From contig JAXMOE010000005.1 in NCBI GenBank assembly GCA_034670025.1, forward strand, positions 203,849-267,848: a DNA stretch of 64,000 bases. Reading direction: 5' to 3'. The stretch's first letter is position 1. Each line of letters begins with the position of its first letter. This DNA comes from PGYR01 sp034670025. Its GTDB lineage: Bacteria > Bacteroidota > Ignavibacteria > Kapaibacteriales > UBA2268. The notes beneath the pieces are model-generated. The model made no database searches. It saw only the letters and a list, made by a program, of their open reading frames with translations, and had not been told where the DNA came from. This document shows, piece by piece, positions 37,549 through 46,660 of this stretch. A program made the translations under genes and the position numbers.

Positions 37549-40224
37549 ATGAAAAAAGTTGTTCTACTATTATTCTTAAGTATTCTTATAGTTTCTGTCT
37601 CTAACTCCAGAATTCATAAGAAGGTACTATTCATAGGAAATAGTCTTACAGTAGGAATGCCAGAGATTGTTGAGACAATTGCTAAATCGCAAGGAGATAG
37701 TCTTTATTTCGTTCATGTGTTAGGTGCTGCTCCTTTAGACACAGTCGACAACTTCACAAAAGGTGTTATTAATTCCGAGGAGTGGGACTATGTTGTAGTT
37801 CAATACAACCATAAAATCAGAAATGTAAATAAAGTGATAAAAAATAATTCTGAATGTACGCAAACTGTAGTATATATGATGTGGGGTTGGGAAAATGGTA
37901 ACAATTCCACAATGGATTACTTTGAACAACAGGATTATTACAGAACTATCTACAAAAAAACCGCAGATGAAATAGAAGGAATATGTGTGCCTGCTGGTAT
38001 ATCTTGGAAAGAAGTTAGAACAAAAAAACCATGGATTTACTTGTATGGAGGTGATAATTATCACCCTAATAACAAAGGTATGTATTTAACGGCTTGTACT
38101 TTTTACTCAACATTTTTTGAACAAAGTCCAGAAGGTGCTAATAATAATGGATTACCAGACTCTACAGCAACTTTCTTCCAACAAGTTGCAGCTTCAGTAG
38201 TTTTAGATAGTTTAGAAACATGGAATATAAATGAATTTGCACCTAATAACTCACCCGAATTTATAAATCCCAAATCTTCAGAATCTGTCGCTAGTTTAGT
38301 CACATTCGAATGGGAAAGTGATGAAAGTATAGATTCCTACAATTTACAAGTAGCCACCGATGAAGATTTCAAAAATATTATATTCGCCAAAGAAAATATA
38401 GGAACAAACTCTTATACACATGATGTAGAAATTTACAATGCCAAAATCTACACTAGATTAAATGGCAATTATAGCACTCCGAATAGTATCTCTTGTAATA
38501 CAGCTTGGAGATATATAGATTTTTTTACTCTTCATGGCGGCCCAAATCTTTATTATCCTGAAAACGAAACATCATGCCTAGATAGAACTGTACCATTTGA
38601 CTGGGAACGTTTATTTGATGCTAATTCGTATATAATTCAACTTGCTTCCGATTCATCTTTTACAGACATAATACTCCAAGAAGAAACATTTCGTTCTTCT
38701 TACTTACACAAATTTGATAACGATGAAAACAATATTTTCTGGAGAGTACAGAAGTATAATGGTTTTATAAGTGAAAAATGGTCTAAACCAAATAATTTAG
38801 CCTTAAAAGATATTGGCCCTGATCAGCTTGTACCAGAGAATTATTCGATTAATATACCTAATTCAAACACAATTCTTACTTGGGATGAAACGGATACTAA
38901 AACTGGACAAAGTTATAGTTTACAGCTTTCGGAAGACACTCTTTTTAAAAATAAAATTGTAGAAATAGAAGAGTTAACAAAAAATGAATTCATTTTTAAT
39001 TCATCCTATTTCGCTACTCAGTATTTTTGGAGGGTTAAGAACACTAGTAATGAATGTCCAACTGATTGGTCTGAAGTCCATAGTTTTAAAACAAAATTAC
39101 AAGCAACTAAGTTGATTTCACCCATAAACAGAAAATCAATAGAATCTCCTGACACTATTACATTAGTTTGGGACTCAAACTATGACTCGGCTAACCATCA
39201 GGTTATTATATCTAGTGATTCAAACTTTAATGATATTGTTGACTCAATGTATGACATCAATGAATCCACGGTAATAATTTATAACTTGTTACCATCTACC
39301 AAATATTTTTGGAAAGTTATCTCAAATCTTTCGGATGATGTTTGCGAACCATCTGAAATTTGGGAATTTACGACTTCTTCAGCAAGAGTAGATAGTCCTA
39401 TCTTATTATCACCAGAAAACCGTGCTATTGATCAAAAAAATGAAATAAATTTTAAATGGCAATATGTTCAAGGAGCTGACTCATATACTTTTGAAATATC
39501 CAATAATAAGCAATTTTCTGAATCAGTTGACAATTACTCTGACATTAAATTAAACGAAATAGATGTTTCTAATATGATTAATAATAGAACATATTACTGG
39601 AGAGTTAAATCTTTAAAAGATGAGATAGAGAGTAATTGGTCAGACGTTTGGTATTTCAAAACTAGCAATTACAATATAGAAGAAAAAGTTGAATTATTAT
39701 CACCAAAAGACCAAAGCACTAACATAAACGAATCAGTTATGTTTAATTGGGAAATATTACCAGGAGTGGAATCATATAGATTTCAATTATCCAATAGTAC
39801 CAATTTTGAGGTAAGTAATTTACTTTATAATGAATCTATAACTGAAACAAATCAAACACTCAATAACTTGGCTATCGACACAGAGTACTTTTGGAGAGTA
39901 AGAGGTGAAAATAGTTCAGGAGTAGGACAGTGGTCTATTATATATAGTTTTACGACGTCAGACGCAATGAGTTCTGTTCTCATTGATAGTTATAATACTG
40001 TGATTTATCCAAACCCTAGTCAAGGAATATTTAATATCGAATCAGAAATTTCTTTTACAAAAATAAATATTCTTGACTTAAAAGGTGTTTTGATTAGATC
40101 TATTTCATCCACTAAGTCTAACAATTATAGTTTAAATTTGTCAAATGAATTAGCAAAAGGGATTTACTTCATTGAGTTAGAAAATGAAAATGTGAAAACA
40201 ACTAGTAAGTTTATAGTTGAGTAG
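37549..40224 (+). CDS. T9SS-secreted SGNH-like hydrolase with FN3-like repeats
   Basis: This 891-residue protein has a signal peptide (MKKVVLLLFLSILIVSVSNS), then an SGNH/GDSL-like domain to about residue 210: FIGNSLT supplies the nucleophile Ser32 and GGDNYHPNNKGMY supplies Asp169 and His172 of the DxxH motif. From about 255 to 800 come roughly six fibronectin-III-like repeats with the pattern L.SP......W......Y..Q.S.....[FYI]WRV. The last 75 residues are a T9SS sorting domain (VIYPNPSQGIFNI, LAKGIYFIELEN, terminal KFIVE). SGNH enzymes are esterases or deacetylases; an extracellular ester hydrolase acting on polysaccharide is likely but not proven. Confidence 0.83.
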   Translation: MKKVVLLLFLSILIVSVSNSRIHKKVLFIGNSLTVGMPEIVETIAKSQGDSLYFVHVLGAAPLDTVDNFTKGVINSEEWDYVVVQYNHKIRNVNKVIKNNSECTQTVVYMMWGWENGNNSTMDYFEQQDYYRTIYKKTADEIEGICVPAGISWKEVRTKKPWIYLYGGDNYHPNNKGMYLTACTFYSTFFEQSPEGANNNGLPDSTATFFQQVAASVVLDSLETWNINEFAPNNSPEFINPKSSESVASLVTFEWESDESIDSYNLQVATDEDFKNIIFAKENIGTNSYTHDVEIYNAKIYTRLNGNYSTPNSISCNTAWRYIDFFTLHGGPNLYYPENETSCLDRTVPFDWERLFDANSYIIQLASDSSFTDIILQEETFRSSYLHKFDNDENNIFWRVQKYNGFISEKWSKPNNLALKDIGPDQLVPENYSINIPNSNTILTWDETDTKTGQSYSLQLSEDTLFKNKIVEIEELTKNEFIFNSSYFATQYFWRVKNTSNECPTDWSEVHSFKTKLQATKLISPINRKSIESPDTITLVWDSNYDSANHQVIISSDSNFNDIVDSMYDINESTVIIYNLLPSTKYFWKVISNLSDDVCEPSEIWEFTTSSARVDSPILLSPENRAIDQKNEINFKWQYVQGADSYTFEISNNKQFSESVDNYSDIKLNEIDVSNMINNRTYYWRVKSLKDEIESNWSDVWYFKTSNYNIEEKVELLSPKDQSTNINESVMFNWEILPGVESYRFQLSNSTNFEVSNLLYNESITETNQTLNNLAIDTEYFWRVRGENSSGVGQWSIIYSFTTSDAMSSVLIDSYNTVIYPNPSQGIFNIESEISFTKINILDLKGVLIRSISSTKSNNYSLNLSNELAKGIYFIELENENVKTTSKFIVE

Positions 40225-40242
40225 TTGTTGGATAATCACAAT

Positions 40243-40602
40243 TTACATCTCACTATATATAATACTATTGTCACTCTTCACTTCTGACAAATGTCTGTTG
40301 TTAATTAGTGATTTGAATATATGGTTGTGGTTTATATAAGTTAGAGCTAAAGTTCTTCCAATATATGCCTCTTTTAATTCTTTCAACTCAAATTTATTCT
40401 CTAACCCACGATTTATATAGTAAACTCTATCATCATCTTTTAATTTGAAAACAACATCTTTTATTCCACCTTCGTAAATGTTTTCAATCGTCCCTTTTAC
40501 AGTTACAGTATTATTATTTGTTGGACTTGGTACTTTCATAGAAAAAAGTAACAACATACTAACAGTCAATAGTACCGTTAATGAAATCACTAATTTTGAC
40601 AT
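40243..40602 (-). CDS. Small exported or membrane-anchored protein of unknown function
   Basis: This 119-residue protein opens with a hydrophobic segment (LVISLTVLLTVSMLLLFSM) that could be an uncleaved anchor or signal peptide. The remaining 90 residues contain beta-strand-like stretches (TVTVKGTIENIYEGGIKDVV, VYYINRG, TLALTYINHN), resembling a small OB-like fold. It lies 14 nt after the YbjQ-family gene in the same direction, so they form an operon. The unusual start context and absence of a known family make the function open. The C-termini of this and the T9SS protein at 37549 converge with 18 nt between. Confidence 0.6.
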   Translation of the reverse strand: MSKLVISLTVLLTVSMLLLFSMKVPSPTNNNTVTVKGTIENIYEGGIKDVVFKLKDDDRVYYINRGLENKFELKELKEAYIGRTLALTYINHNHIFKSLINNRHLSEVKSDNSIIYSEM

Positions 40603-40616
40603 ATTTGTTTCCCCTA

Positions 40617-40937
40617 CTACTTCTTTTCTACTTTTACAGCTGTGCCATAGACCAAAAGCTCTGCCATTCCTTGACCTATTGCACTAGTGGCAAACCTTAC
40701 GTTTACTATTGCGTTTGCTCCCATTTGTCTTGCGTCGTTGCACATTCTGTCGAGAACTTGCTCGCGTGCTTCGGTTAGCATTTGTGTGTAGCTGCCCACT
40801 TCGCCACCGACTATGTTGCGGATTCCTGCCATAAAGTCACGGCCTATGTGTTTGGTCTTTACTATGTTGCCACGGACTAAGCCGTGAGTTTCTACTATCT
40901 CGAATCCCGGTACTGTGGGTGTGTTTGACATGTGCAT
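40617..40937 (-). CDS. YbjQ/DUF74 family protein
   Basis: This 106-residue protein matches the YbjQ (DUF74) family: GFEIVETHGLVRGNIVKTKH, IGRDFMAGIRNIVGGEVGSY, a helix AREQVLDRMCNDARQMGANA, and AIVNVRFATSAIGQGMAELL are the standard blocks in order. The family forms pentameric, metal-binding-like assemblies of unknown biochemical role. AGGAG 7 nt before the ATG at 40937 supports this start over the Met two codons later. It is first of a two-gene unit with the small exported protein at 40243. Confidence 0.92.
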   Translation of the reverse strand: MHMSNTPTVPGFEIVETHGLVRGNIVKTKHIGRDFMAGIRNIVGGEVGSYTQMLTEAREQVLDRMCNDARQMGANAIVNVRFATSAIGQGMAELLVYGTAVKVEKK

Positions 40938-41025
40938 AGTTCTCTCCTGTTTTTATTTTTAAAATGTAATAATAAATACGGAAATTATATATCGAAAGTT
41001 GCCTTATATTATGCAGAATATTGAC

Positions 41026-42093
41026 TTATGCCTCATTCATATAGCTCACTATCTCTTTTGCTGCGTCGCGGGCTGTTTTGCCAACGCCATATATAGTAGC
41101 AGAAGCGTAGCCAGTCCAGTTGCCATAGCCAATCAGCCAAAGTCCTGGCACCTCCGTTGACATAGTGCCTTTAGTTCTTATTCTTCCCTTATTGATTATA
41201 CCCAAACTTTCTAAATGGTTTAGATTTGATTTGAACCCAGTGCACCAAATTACGGTGTCAAATTCCTCTTTTTTTCCGTTGCCCCAGACTACTCCGTCTT
41301 CGTAGAACTTAGCGAATGGTCGGACTGAGTGCAGTACGTCACGCTTTTGAGCATCACGAACAGATTCTACCATCACTATATCGCTTAGGTTGGCTTTTCG
41401 CTGTTCCGTTTTTTCACCTTTTAACATCTGTTGATACTTTGCTGTTGATTGGTTGAACAAGTATCTTCCATCAATTTCTTTTGGTAGAAAGTTGGGTTCT
41501 TCCAGTGTGACCCACTTAGTGTCAGCCACTAATGAAACCTCGGCTAAGACTTGTGCTCCTGAGTTCCCGCCACCTACTATCAAGACTTTCTGTCCTGCAA
41601 AATCGATTGGCGTGCGGTAGTCAACGGAGTGAATCTGTGTGCCAGTATATAGCTCAGCACCAGGGTAATCTGGTATGCTAGGGTTTTGTGCAGTTCCAGT
41701 TGAACTGACTACTGTTTTAGCTCTGTACTCTTGCTTGTCCGTTTTGATTATAAATAATCCATCTTGCTTTACTACAGATTCGACCCTTACTGGCCTTTCT
41801 ATTGGCATTTCGTATTTGGCTTCATATTTGGTCAGATAGTCGATAAATTCATCCTTAGTGGGGTATTCATCGGCAGATTTTGGCATTCGCCATCCCGAAA
41901 GTGAACTAAACTCAGTTGGCGAGAATAGCTTTAGCCCTTCCCAAGTTCTGTTCCATGACCCACCTGGTGTATCGTTATCATCTAATATAAGGTAATCGGA
42001 ATTGCTTCTCCTTAGGAAGTAAGCCATTGATAATCCAGCTTGACCTCCACCAATGATGATAGTGCTGTATGTATGGTCTAATTTTTTATTCAC
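41026..42093 (-). CDS. FAD-dependent NAD(P)H oxidoreductase, flavin monooxygenase-like
   Basis: The start codon is GTG at 42093; no in-frame ATG fits. The 355 residues contain an FAD-binding GGGQAG (15-20), the flavin-monooxygenase landmark GGSWNRTWEGLKLFSP (about 45-60), and a second dinucleotide motif VGGGNSGAQ (about 174-182) for NADPH, with WCTGF near 280 as the third typical block. This is the CzcO/ArsO-like group of class B monooxygenase relatives, often next to metal or arsenic genes, although none is seen here. It is divergent from the cation antiporter gene, with 90 nt between. Substrate unknown. Confidence 0.88.
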   Translation of the reverse strand: MNKKLDHTYSTIIIGGGQAGLSMAYFLRRSNSDYLILDDNDTPGGSWNRTWEGLKLFSPTEFSSLSGWRMPKSADEYPTKDEFIDYLTKYEAKYEMPIERPVRVESVVKQDGLFIIKTDKQEYRAKTVVSSTGTAQNPSIPDYPGAELYTGTQIHSVDYRTPIDFAGQKVLIVGGGNSGAQVLAEVSLVADTKWVTLEEPNFLPKEIDGRYLFNQSTAKYQQMLKGEKTEQRKANLSDIVMVESVRDAQKRDVLHSVRPFAKFYEDGVVWGNGKKEEFDTVIWCTGFKSNLNHLESLGIINKGRIRTKGTMSTEVPGLWLIGYGNWTGYASATIYGVGKTARDAAKEIVSYMNEA

Positions 42094-42140
42094 TTCATTT
42101 CTATTATACTAATTAAAACTACTGTTAATATAATCTTTAT

Positions 42141-42148
42141 TAACTTTG
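42141..42148 (+). promoter_or_regulatory. Candidate -7 promoter box (TAACTTTG)
   Basis: TAACTTTG lies 36 nt before the antiporter start codon, the closest match in position and sequence to the other boxes in this window. Confidence 0.5.
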
Positions 42149-42183
42149 TAAGCAAAAATCAGAATAAATAATCAATAGTCCTT

Positions 42184-44169
42184 ATGCACTTACCAATATT
42201 ACAAGACATACTCATATTACTTGGCTTTTCCGTAGTTATAGTATTCCTATTGCAACGGCTAAAACTGCCGTCCATTCTCGGCTTTTTGGTGACTGGTATT
42301 ATCATTGGGCCTTTTGGGCTGAGTTTGGTTCACAATGTGGAACAGATAGAGATAATATCCGAGATTGGTGTTATTTTACTTCTGTTTGTGATTGGTATGG
42401 AGCTGTCGCTAAAGCAGTTAGCATCGATTAAGAAAACCGTGTTCATTGGTGGGTCGCTCCAGGTGGGGCTAACGGTGCTGATTTCGGGGTTGACCTACTA
42501 CCTATTGGGATATAGCTGGAATGAGTCCGTGTTCGTTGGTTTTTTGTTCTCGCTTTCCAGTACGGCAATAGTGCTAAAAGTCTTCCAAGATAGGAACGAA
42601 ATAAACTCACCGCAGGGGCGAAACGTACTTGCTATATTGATTTTCCAAGATATTATTGTTGTGCCGATGATGCTATTTACTCCGATTATAGCAGGGCAAT
42701 CGGACAATGTGACAATGAGTATATTGAGCTTGTTGCTCAAAACTGCTATTGTGATTATCATTACTATCGTTAGTGCAAGGTATATAGTGCCAAAGCTGAT
42801 GTATTCGGTAGCGAAAACGAGGAGCAAAGAGCTGTTCCTGATGACTACTATTGCTATTTGTTTTGTGGTGGCTTATTTGACTTCCGAAGCTGGATTATCT
42901 CTTGCTTTGGGGGCATTTTTGGCGGGACTAATTATTTCCGAATCGGAGTATAGCCACCAGGCAACAAGTATAATTCTGCCATTCAGAGAGCTGTTCACCA
43001 GTTTTTTCTTCATCTCTGTTGGTATGCTGCTGGACATTACATTTTTCTTAGAAAATGCTACGGTTATTCTTCTGTTGGTGCTGGCAGTGTTGGTTGTCAA
43101 ATCTGCTATTGGTTCTATAGCAGTGGCAGTGCTCAAATACTCACCGAGAACGGTTCTGATTACTGGTCTATCGCTGTTCCAAGTGGGTGAATTTGCATTC
43201 ATACTGTCCAAAGTTGGTATAGAGTATGGTTTGCTTTCGGCGGAGACTAACCAGTACTTCCTTGCTGTATCTATTATATCTATGCTACTTACACCGTTTG
43301 TGATTATGTTTGCAGAAGACATTGCTGAAAAATTCCTTTCTACAAAAGTAGCAAAAGCTGTAACCAAAAAAACGCCGAGCAACGAAGAAAGCAATGACGA
43401 TGTGGAAACTGAACACCTGAGCGACCACTTAGTAATCATCGGCTATGGGGTAAATGGGTCGAATTTGGCAAAGGCGGCACACCAAAGTAATATACCCTAT
43501 ATTGCTATAGAGCTGAATGCCACGACTGTGCTGAGGGAAAAGAAGAACGGAATACCAATAATATTTGGGGATGCTGCCGAACCGCATATTTTGGAGACCG
43601 TGAATTTGAAAAAAGCGAGGGCTGCTGTGGTTGCAATATCTGACCCAGAAGCTACGAAAGCAATAACTAAGAATATACGTGAGTTTTCTTCATCAATCTA
43701 TATGGTGGTGCGTACTCGCTACGTCAAAGAGACGAGCGAACTGCTGGCATTGGGTGCGGACGAGGTGATACCAGAAGAGTTTGAGACTTCGGTTGAGATA
43801 TTCTCGCGAGTATTACACAACTTCTTAGTGCCAGAAGACGAAATAGCACAATTTGTGGAGTTGGTGCGTTCGGACAATTATGATATATTCCAAAACACTA
43901 AGGAGCTACCGAGGACTTACCGACCGACTAAGCATCCTGATTTCAATATCACATCGCTGCGTGTAATTAAGGATAGCGGTAAACTAATTGGCAAATCATT
44001 AGCAGACTCAAACCTGAGGGCTAACTATGGGGTTAATCTACTTGCTATCAACAGGAAAGAGGAGCTGTTGGAAAACATTACTCCCGATGAGAAAATCCTG
44101 CGTGGTGATATACTTTATGTGTCAGGTAAGCAAGAGGACATAGAGGAGTTTAATAGTCAGATATGTTAG
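42184..44169 (+). CDS. CPA2 monovalent cation/proton antiporter with TrkA domains
   Basis: The 661 residues comprise about 12 membrane helices of a Na+/H+-exchanger-type domain (residues 1-380, with LGFLVTGIIIGPFGL near the start and LSSTAIVLKVFQDR as the conserved discontinuous helix), then a cytosolic TrkA-N/RCK domain starting around 414 (LVIIGYGVNGSNLAKAAHQS, with the NAD-binding glycines) and a TrkA-C domain at the end (about 585-660). This is the KefB/KefC-like architecture of proton-coupled potassium efflux or sodium exchange, gated by nucleotides. No ancillary KefG/F subunit gene is adjacent. It is monocistronic. Confidence 0.92.
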   Translation: MHLPILQDILILLGFSVVIVFLLQRLKLPSILGFLVTGIIIGPFGLSLVHNVEQIEIISEIGVILLLFVIGMELSLKQLASIKKTVFIGGSLQVGLTVLISGLTYYLLGYSWNESVFVGFLFSLSSTAIVLKVFQDRNEINSPQGRNVLAILIFQDIIVVPMMLFTPIIAGQSDNVTMSILSLLLKTAIVIIITIVSARYIVPKLMYSVAKTRSKELFLMTTIAICFVVAYLTSEAGLSLALGAFLAGLIISESEYSHQATSIILPFRELFTSFFFISVGMLLDITFFLENATVILLLVLAVLVVKSAIGSIAVAVLKYSPRTVLITGLSLFQVGEFAFILSKVGIEYGLLSAETNQYFLAVSIISMLLTPFVIMFAEDIAEKFLSTKVAKAVTKKTPSNEESNDDVETEHLSDHLVIIGYGVNGSNLAKAAHQSNIPYIAIELNATTVLREKKNGIPIIFGDAAEPHILETVNLKKARAAVVAISDPEATKAITKNIREFSSSIYMVVRTRYVKETSELLALGADEVIPEEFETSVEIFSRVLHNFLVPEDEIAQFVELVRSDNYDIFQNTKELPRTYRPTKHPDFNITSLRVIKDSGKLIGKSLADSNLRANYGVNLLAINRKEELLENITPDEKILRGDILYVSGKQEDIEEFNSQIC

Positions 44170-44200
44170 GTGGCTTTAGCAACTTAATACTCATTAGGAG

Positions 44201-44560
44201 TTAAACATTTTGTATAGCAGCACTTATGGAATCATTGAAGTCAATATCTTTGGGAACGAACTGATAGCAATTTGTATTCGTGTCTGACACTTCATATTGG
44301 TTGTATGAGCCAGAAATAATAATAAGTTTATAGTCGTTAGAATTTGAGGTAAGCTTGTTTATTGTGTCTTCTCCACGAGAATCCAATAGGTTAATGTCAG
44401 ATATAACCAAATCGCACTGGTTACTTTCAAGGTAATGAATTGCCTTTTCTAATCTTTTGAATGGAATTAGCTCATAGTCTTTTTTCAAGAGAACTTTCAG
44501 CTGCAACTTGACCGAGCTAATCATTATACTATCATCTTCTATTAGTACTATTTTCATCAT
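44201..44560 (-). CDS. Stand-alone response regulator receiver domain
   Basis: This is a single CheY-like receiver domain of 119 residues with no output domain. The acidic pocket is Glu8-Asp9-Asp10, the phosphoacceptor is Asp55 in LVISDINLL, the conserved Ser/Thr is Ser84 in IIISGSY and the conserved Lys is Lys104 in VPKD. The cis-Pro residue after Lys found in CheY is replaced by Asp. Its start codon lies 29 nt inside the 3' end of rfbA, so the two are translationally linked. No histidine kinase is encoded nearby, so its partner is unknown. It could be a CheY-like protein-protein switch or act in phosphorelay. Confidence 0.85.
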   Translation of the reverse strand: MMKIVLIEDDSIMISSVKLQLKVLLKKDYELIPFKRLEKAIHYLESNQCDLVISDINLLDSRGEDTINKLTSNSNDYKLIIISGSYNQYEVSDTNTNCYQFVPKDIDFNDSISAAIQNV

Positions 44561-45422
44561 AACTTGTTATTTCCTTTAAATACTCGCCGTATTCAGTTTT
44601 CAACAAGTTTTGTGCCAACTCTTCTAATTGCTGTGAATTTATTAATTTTTTCTTGTAAGCTATTTCCTCTAAACAAGCTATGTAGAACCCTTGTCTTTTT
44701 TGAACTGTGCGGACAAAGTCAGCGGCATTCATCAAGTTATCGCTTGTGCCAGTGTCTAACCACGCAAAACCACGTCCCAGTAGCTCAACTTTTAATCGTC
44801 CTTGCCTCAGGTATTCGTTGTTCACTGCAGTTATTTCTATTTCGCCACGAGCTGACGGCTTAACATTCTTAGCTATTTCTATCACGCTATTGTCATAAAA
44901 ATATAGTCCAGGCACAGCATAGTTTGACTTCGGATTTTCTGGCTTTTCTTCTATCGAAATGGCTTTGTTATTGTCATCAAACTCAACTACACCATAAGCG
45001 GTAGGATCTTTAACATAGTAACCAAATATAGTAGCTCCCAAATCGAGCTTAGCTGCATTTTGTAAAATACCAGTGAAACCTTGCCCATAGAAAATATTGT
45101 CGCCTAAAATTAGGCACACATCATCGTCACCGATAAACTTTTCGCCAACTATAAAAGCGTCAGCTAAGCCCCGTGGCTCAGTCTGTACGGCATATTCAAA
45201 CTTCATCCCCAGTTGCGAACCATCACCGAGTAGCGATTTGTAAAGATCAATAAACTCTGGGTTCGAGATAATGAGTATCTCCGTAATGTCGGCTAACATA
45301 AGCACAGAAATAGGATAGTATATCATTGGTTTGTCATATATCGGCAATAATTGCTTACTGACTGCCTTGGTCGCTGGGTATAGGCGAGTGCCGCTACCTC
45401 CTGCTAATACTACTCCTTTCAT
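44532..45422 (-). CDS. rfbA: Glucose-1-phosphate thymidylyltransferase
   Basis: RfbA/RmlA makes dTDP-glucose from dTTP and glucose-1-phosphate, the first step of dTDP-deoxysugar synthesis. The 296 residues contain the nucleotidyltransferase signature GGSGTRLYPATKAVSKQLLP near the N-terminus, YDKPMIYYPISVLM, LILGDNIFYGQG, GVVEFD, EEKPENPKSNYAVPGLYFYD and WLDTGTSDNLMNAA, all in family order. It follows the aminotransferase gene with 3 nt between, and the response regulator overlaps its end. rfbB, rfbC and rfbD are not in the window. The pairing with an aminotransferase suggests an amino-deoxysugar for surface polysaccharide or glycan. Confidence 0.96.
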   Translation of the reverse strand: MKGVVLAGGSGTRLYPATKAVSKQLLPIYDKPMIYYPISVLMLADITEILIISNPEFIDLYKSLLGDGSQLGMKFEYAVQTEPRGLADAFIVGEKFIGDDDVCLILGDNIFYGQGFTGILQNAAKLDLGATIFGYYVKDPTAYGVVEFDDNNKAISIEEKPENPKSNYAVPGLYFYDNSVIEIAKNVKPSARGEIEITAVNNEYLRQGRLKVELLGRGFAWLDTGTSDNLMNAADFVRTVQKRQGFYIACLEEIAYKKKLINSQQLEELAQNLLKTEYGEYLKEITSYDENSTNRR

Positions 45423-45425
45423 AAC

Positions 45426-46544
45426 TTATCCTTTTATTACTTCACAGATTTTATCTATTTCTTCTTCAGTCAAATATGGGTGCATTGGTAAGCTGAATAT
45501 TCTTTCTGAAATTCCTTCGCACACTGGCATATCGCCTTTCTTGTATCCCAAGTAGCTATAAGCCGTCTGCAAATGAAGTGGGATTGGATAGTAAACAGCA
45601 GTCGGAATACTATGCTCTTGCAATTTGTTTCTTAACTCATCGCGGTGAGCTGCATCTTTTGCCAATACGGAATATTGTGCCCAACAAGAGTAGTAACCAC
45701 CAGGTACGAACGGAGTAACAACTGAGTTACCCAAGTTTGCCGAATAGCGAGAAGCCACATTGTTACGCTTAACTAACTCACCTGGGAATATATCTAATTT
45801 GGTAAGCAATATAGCTGCTTGGATAGAATCCATTCGAGCGTTTAGGCCTATATTTACATTGTCGTATCTCTCCGTTGCACTCATACCGTGCACTCGGATA
45901 GACTTCAACTTTTCTATCAATTCATCACTGTCAGTGAAAACAGCACCGCCATCGCCGTAGCAACCGAGCGGTTTAGCTGGGAAAAACGATGTTGCTCCAG
46001 CGTGACCAAAAGAGCCCGCCTTCTTGCCATCGAGTGAGCCACCGAACCCTTGTGCAGCATCTTCTAATACCATAAGGTTGTGTTTCTCGGCAATCGCTTC
46101 TATTTTGTGAAGCTCAGCAGGGAGACCAAATAGATCAACAGGTATTACGGCCTTTGGAGTTAGTTTGCCCTCTGCTTTTACTTTTTCTACTGCTGCTTCT
46201 AACTTAACTGGGTCTATGTTGTAAGTCTTTTCGTCTATATCGACAAACACAGCCGTAGCACCGACTAAGCTTATCACTTCCGAAGTTGCAACAAATGAGA
46301 ATGGAGTAGTAAATACAACATCACCTGGGCCAATTCCCCACGCCATTAGCGGCATAAGAAGAGCATCAGTTCCGCTGGAGCATGCCAAAGCGTGCTTTGT
46401 TCCAACATATTCGGCTAATCTTTTTTCAAGCTCATCTATCTCTGGGCCAAACACATATCTACCGTGCTCTAAGACTCCGTCTATTCCTTTGTTTACTTGC
46501 TCTTTAATCTGTGCGTATTGTGTTTTTAAGTCAATGAATTGCAT
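45426..46544 (-). CDS. DegT/DnrJ/EryC1/StrS sugar aminotransferase
   Basis: This is a PLP-dependent enzyme of 372 residues converting a keto-sugar nucleotide into an amino sugar. Family landmarks: GRYVFGPEIDELEKRLAEYV (about 28-47), ALACSSGTDALLM, VLEDAAQGFGGSLDGKKAG, then SFFPAKPLGCYGDGGAV, which holds the PLP-binding Lys, and RMDSIQAAILLTKL. The following rfbA gene suggests a dTDP-linked substrate. Related proteins include FdtB/QdtB and WecE; without the ketosugar isomerase one cannot choose. No ribosome-binding site is visible. Confidence 0.93.
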   Translation of the reverse strand: MQFIDLKTQYAQIKEQVNKGIDGVLEHGRYVFGPEIDELEKRLAEYVGTKHALACSSGTDALLMPLMAWGIGPGDVVFTTPFSFVATSEVISLVGATAVFVDIDEKTYNIDPVKLEAAVEKVKAEGKLTPKAVIPVDLFGLPAELHKIEAIAEKHNLMVLEDAAQGFGGSLDGKKAGSFGHAGATSFFPAKPLGCYGDGGAVFTDSDELIEKLKSIRVHGMSATERYDNVNIGLNARMDSIQAAILLTKLDIFPGELVKRNNVASRYSANLGNSVVTPFVPGGYYSCWAQYSVLAKDAAHRDELRNKLQEHSIPTAVYYPIPLHLQTAYSYLGYKKGDMPVCEGISERIFSLPMHPYLTEEEIDKICEVIKG

Positions 46545-46660
46545 AATTATTACTTTTTTCGTTTTTGATTTTAAGTAATTTAATAAAAATGTAATAAATG
46601 GCAGTTGTGAATGAGTAAAATTAGTATCTTTAAAAAGTTACAAACAGAAACAAGAAAAAA

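Noticed and set aside
42873..43439. Minus-strand frame of 188 codons opposite the cation antiporter
   Set aside because: Lies within a well-supported antiporter gene; Ser/Thr-rich shadow of hydrophobic codons with no family.
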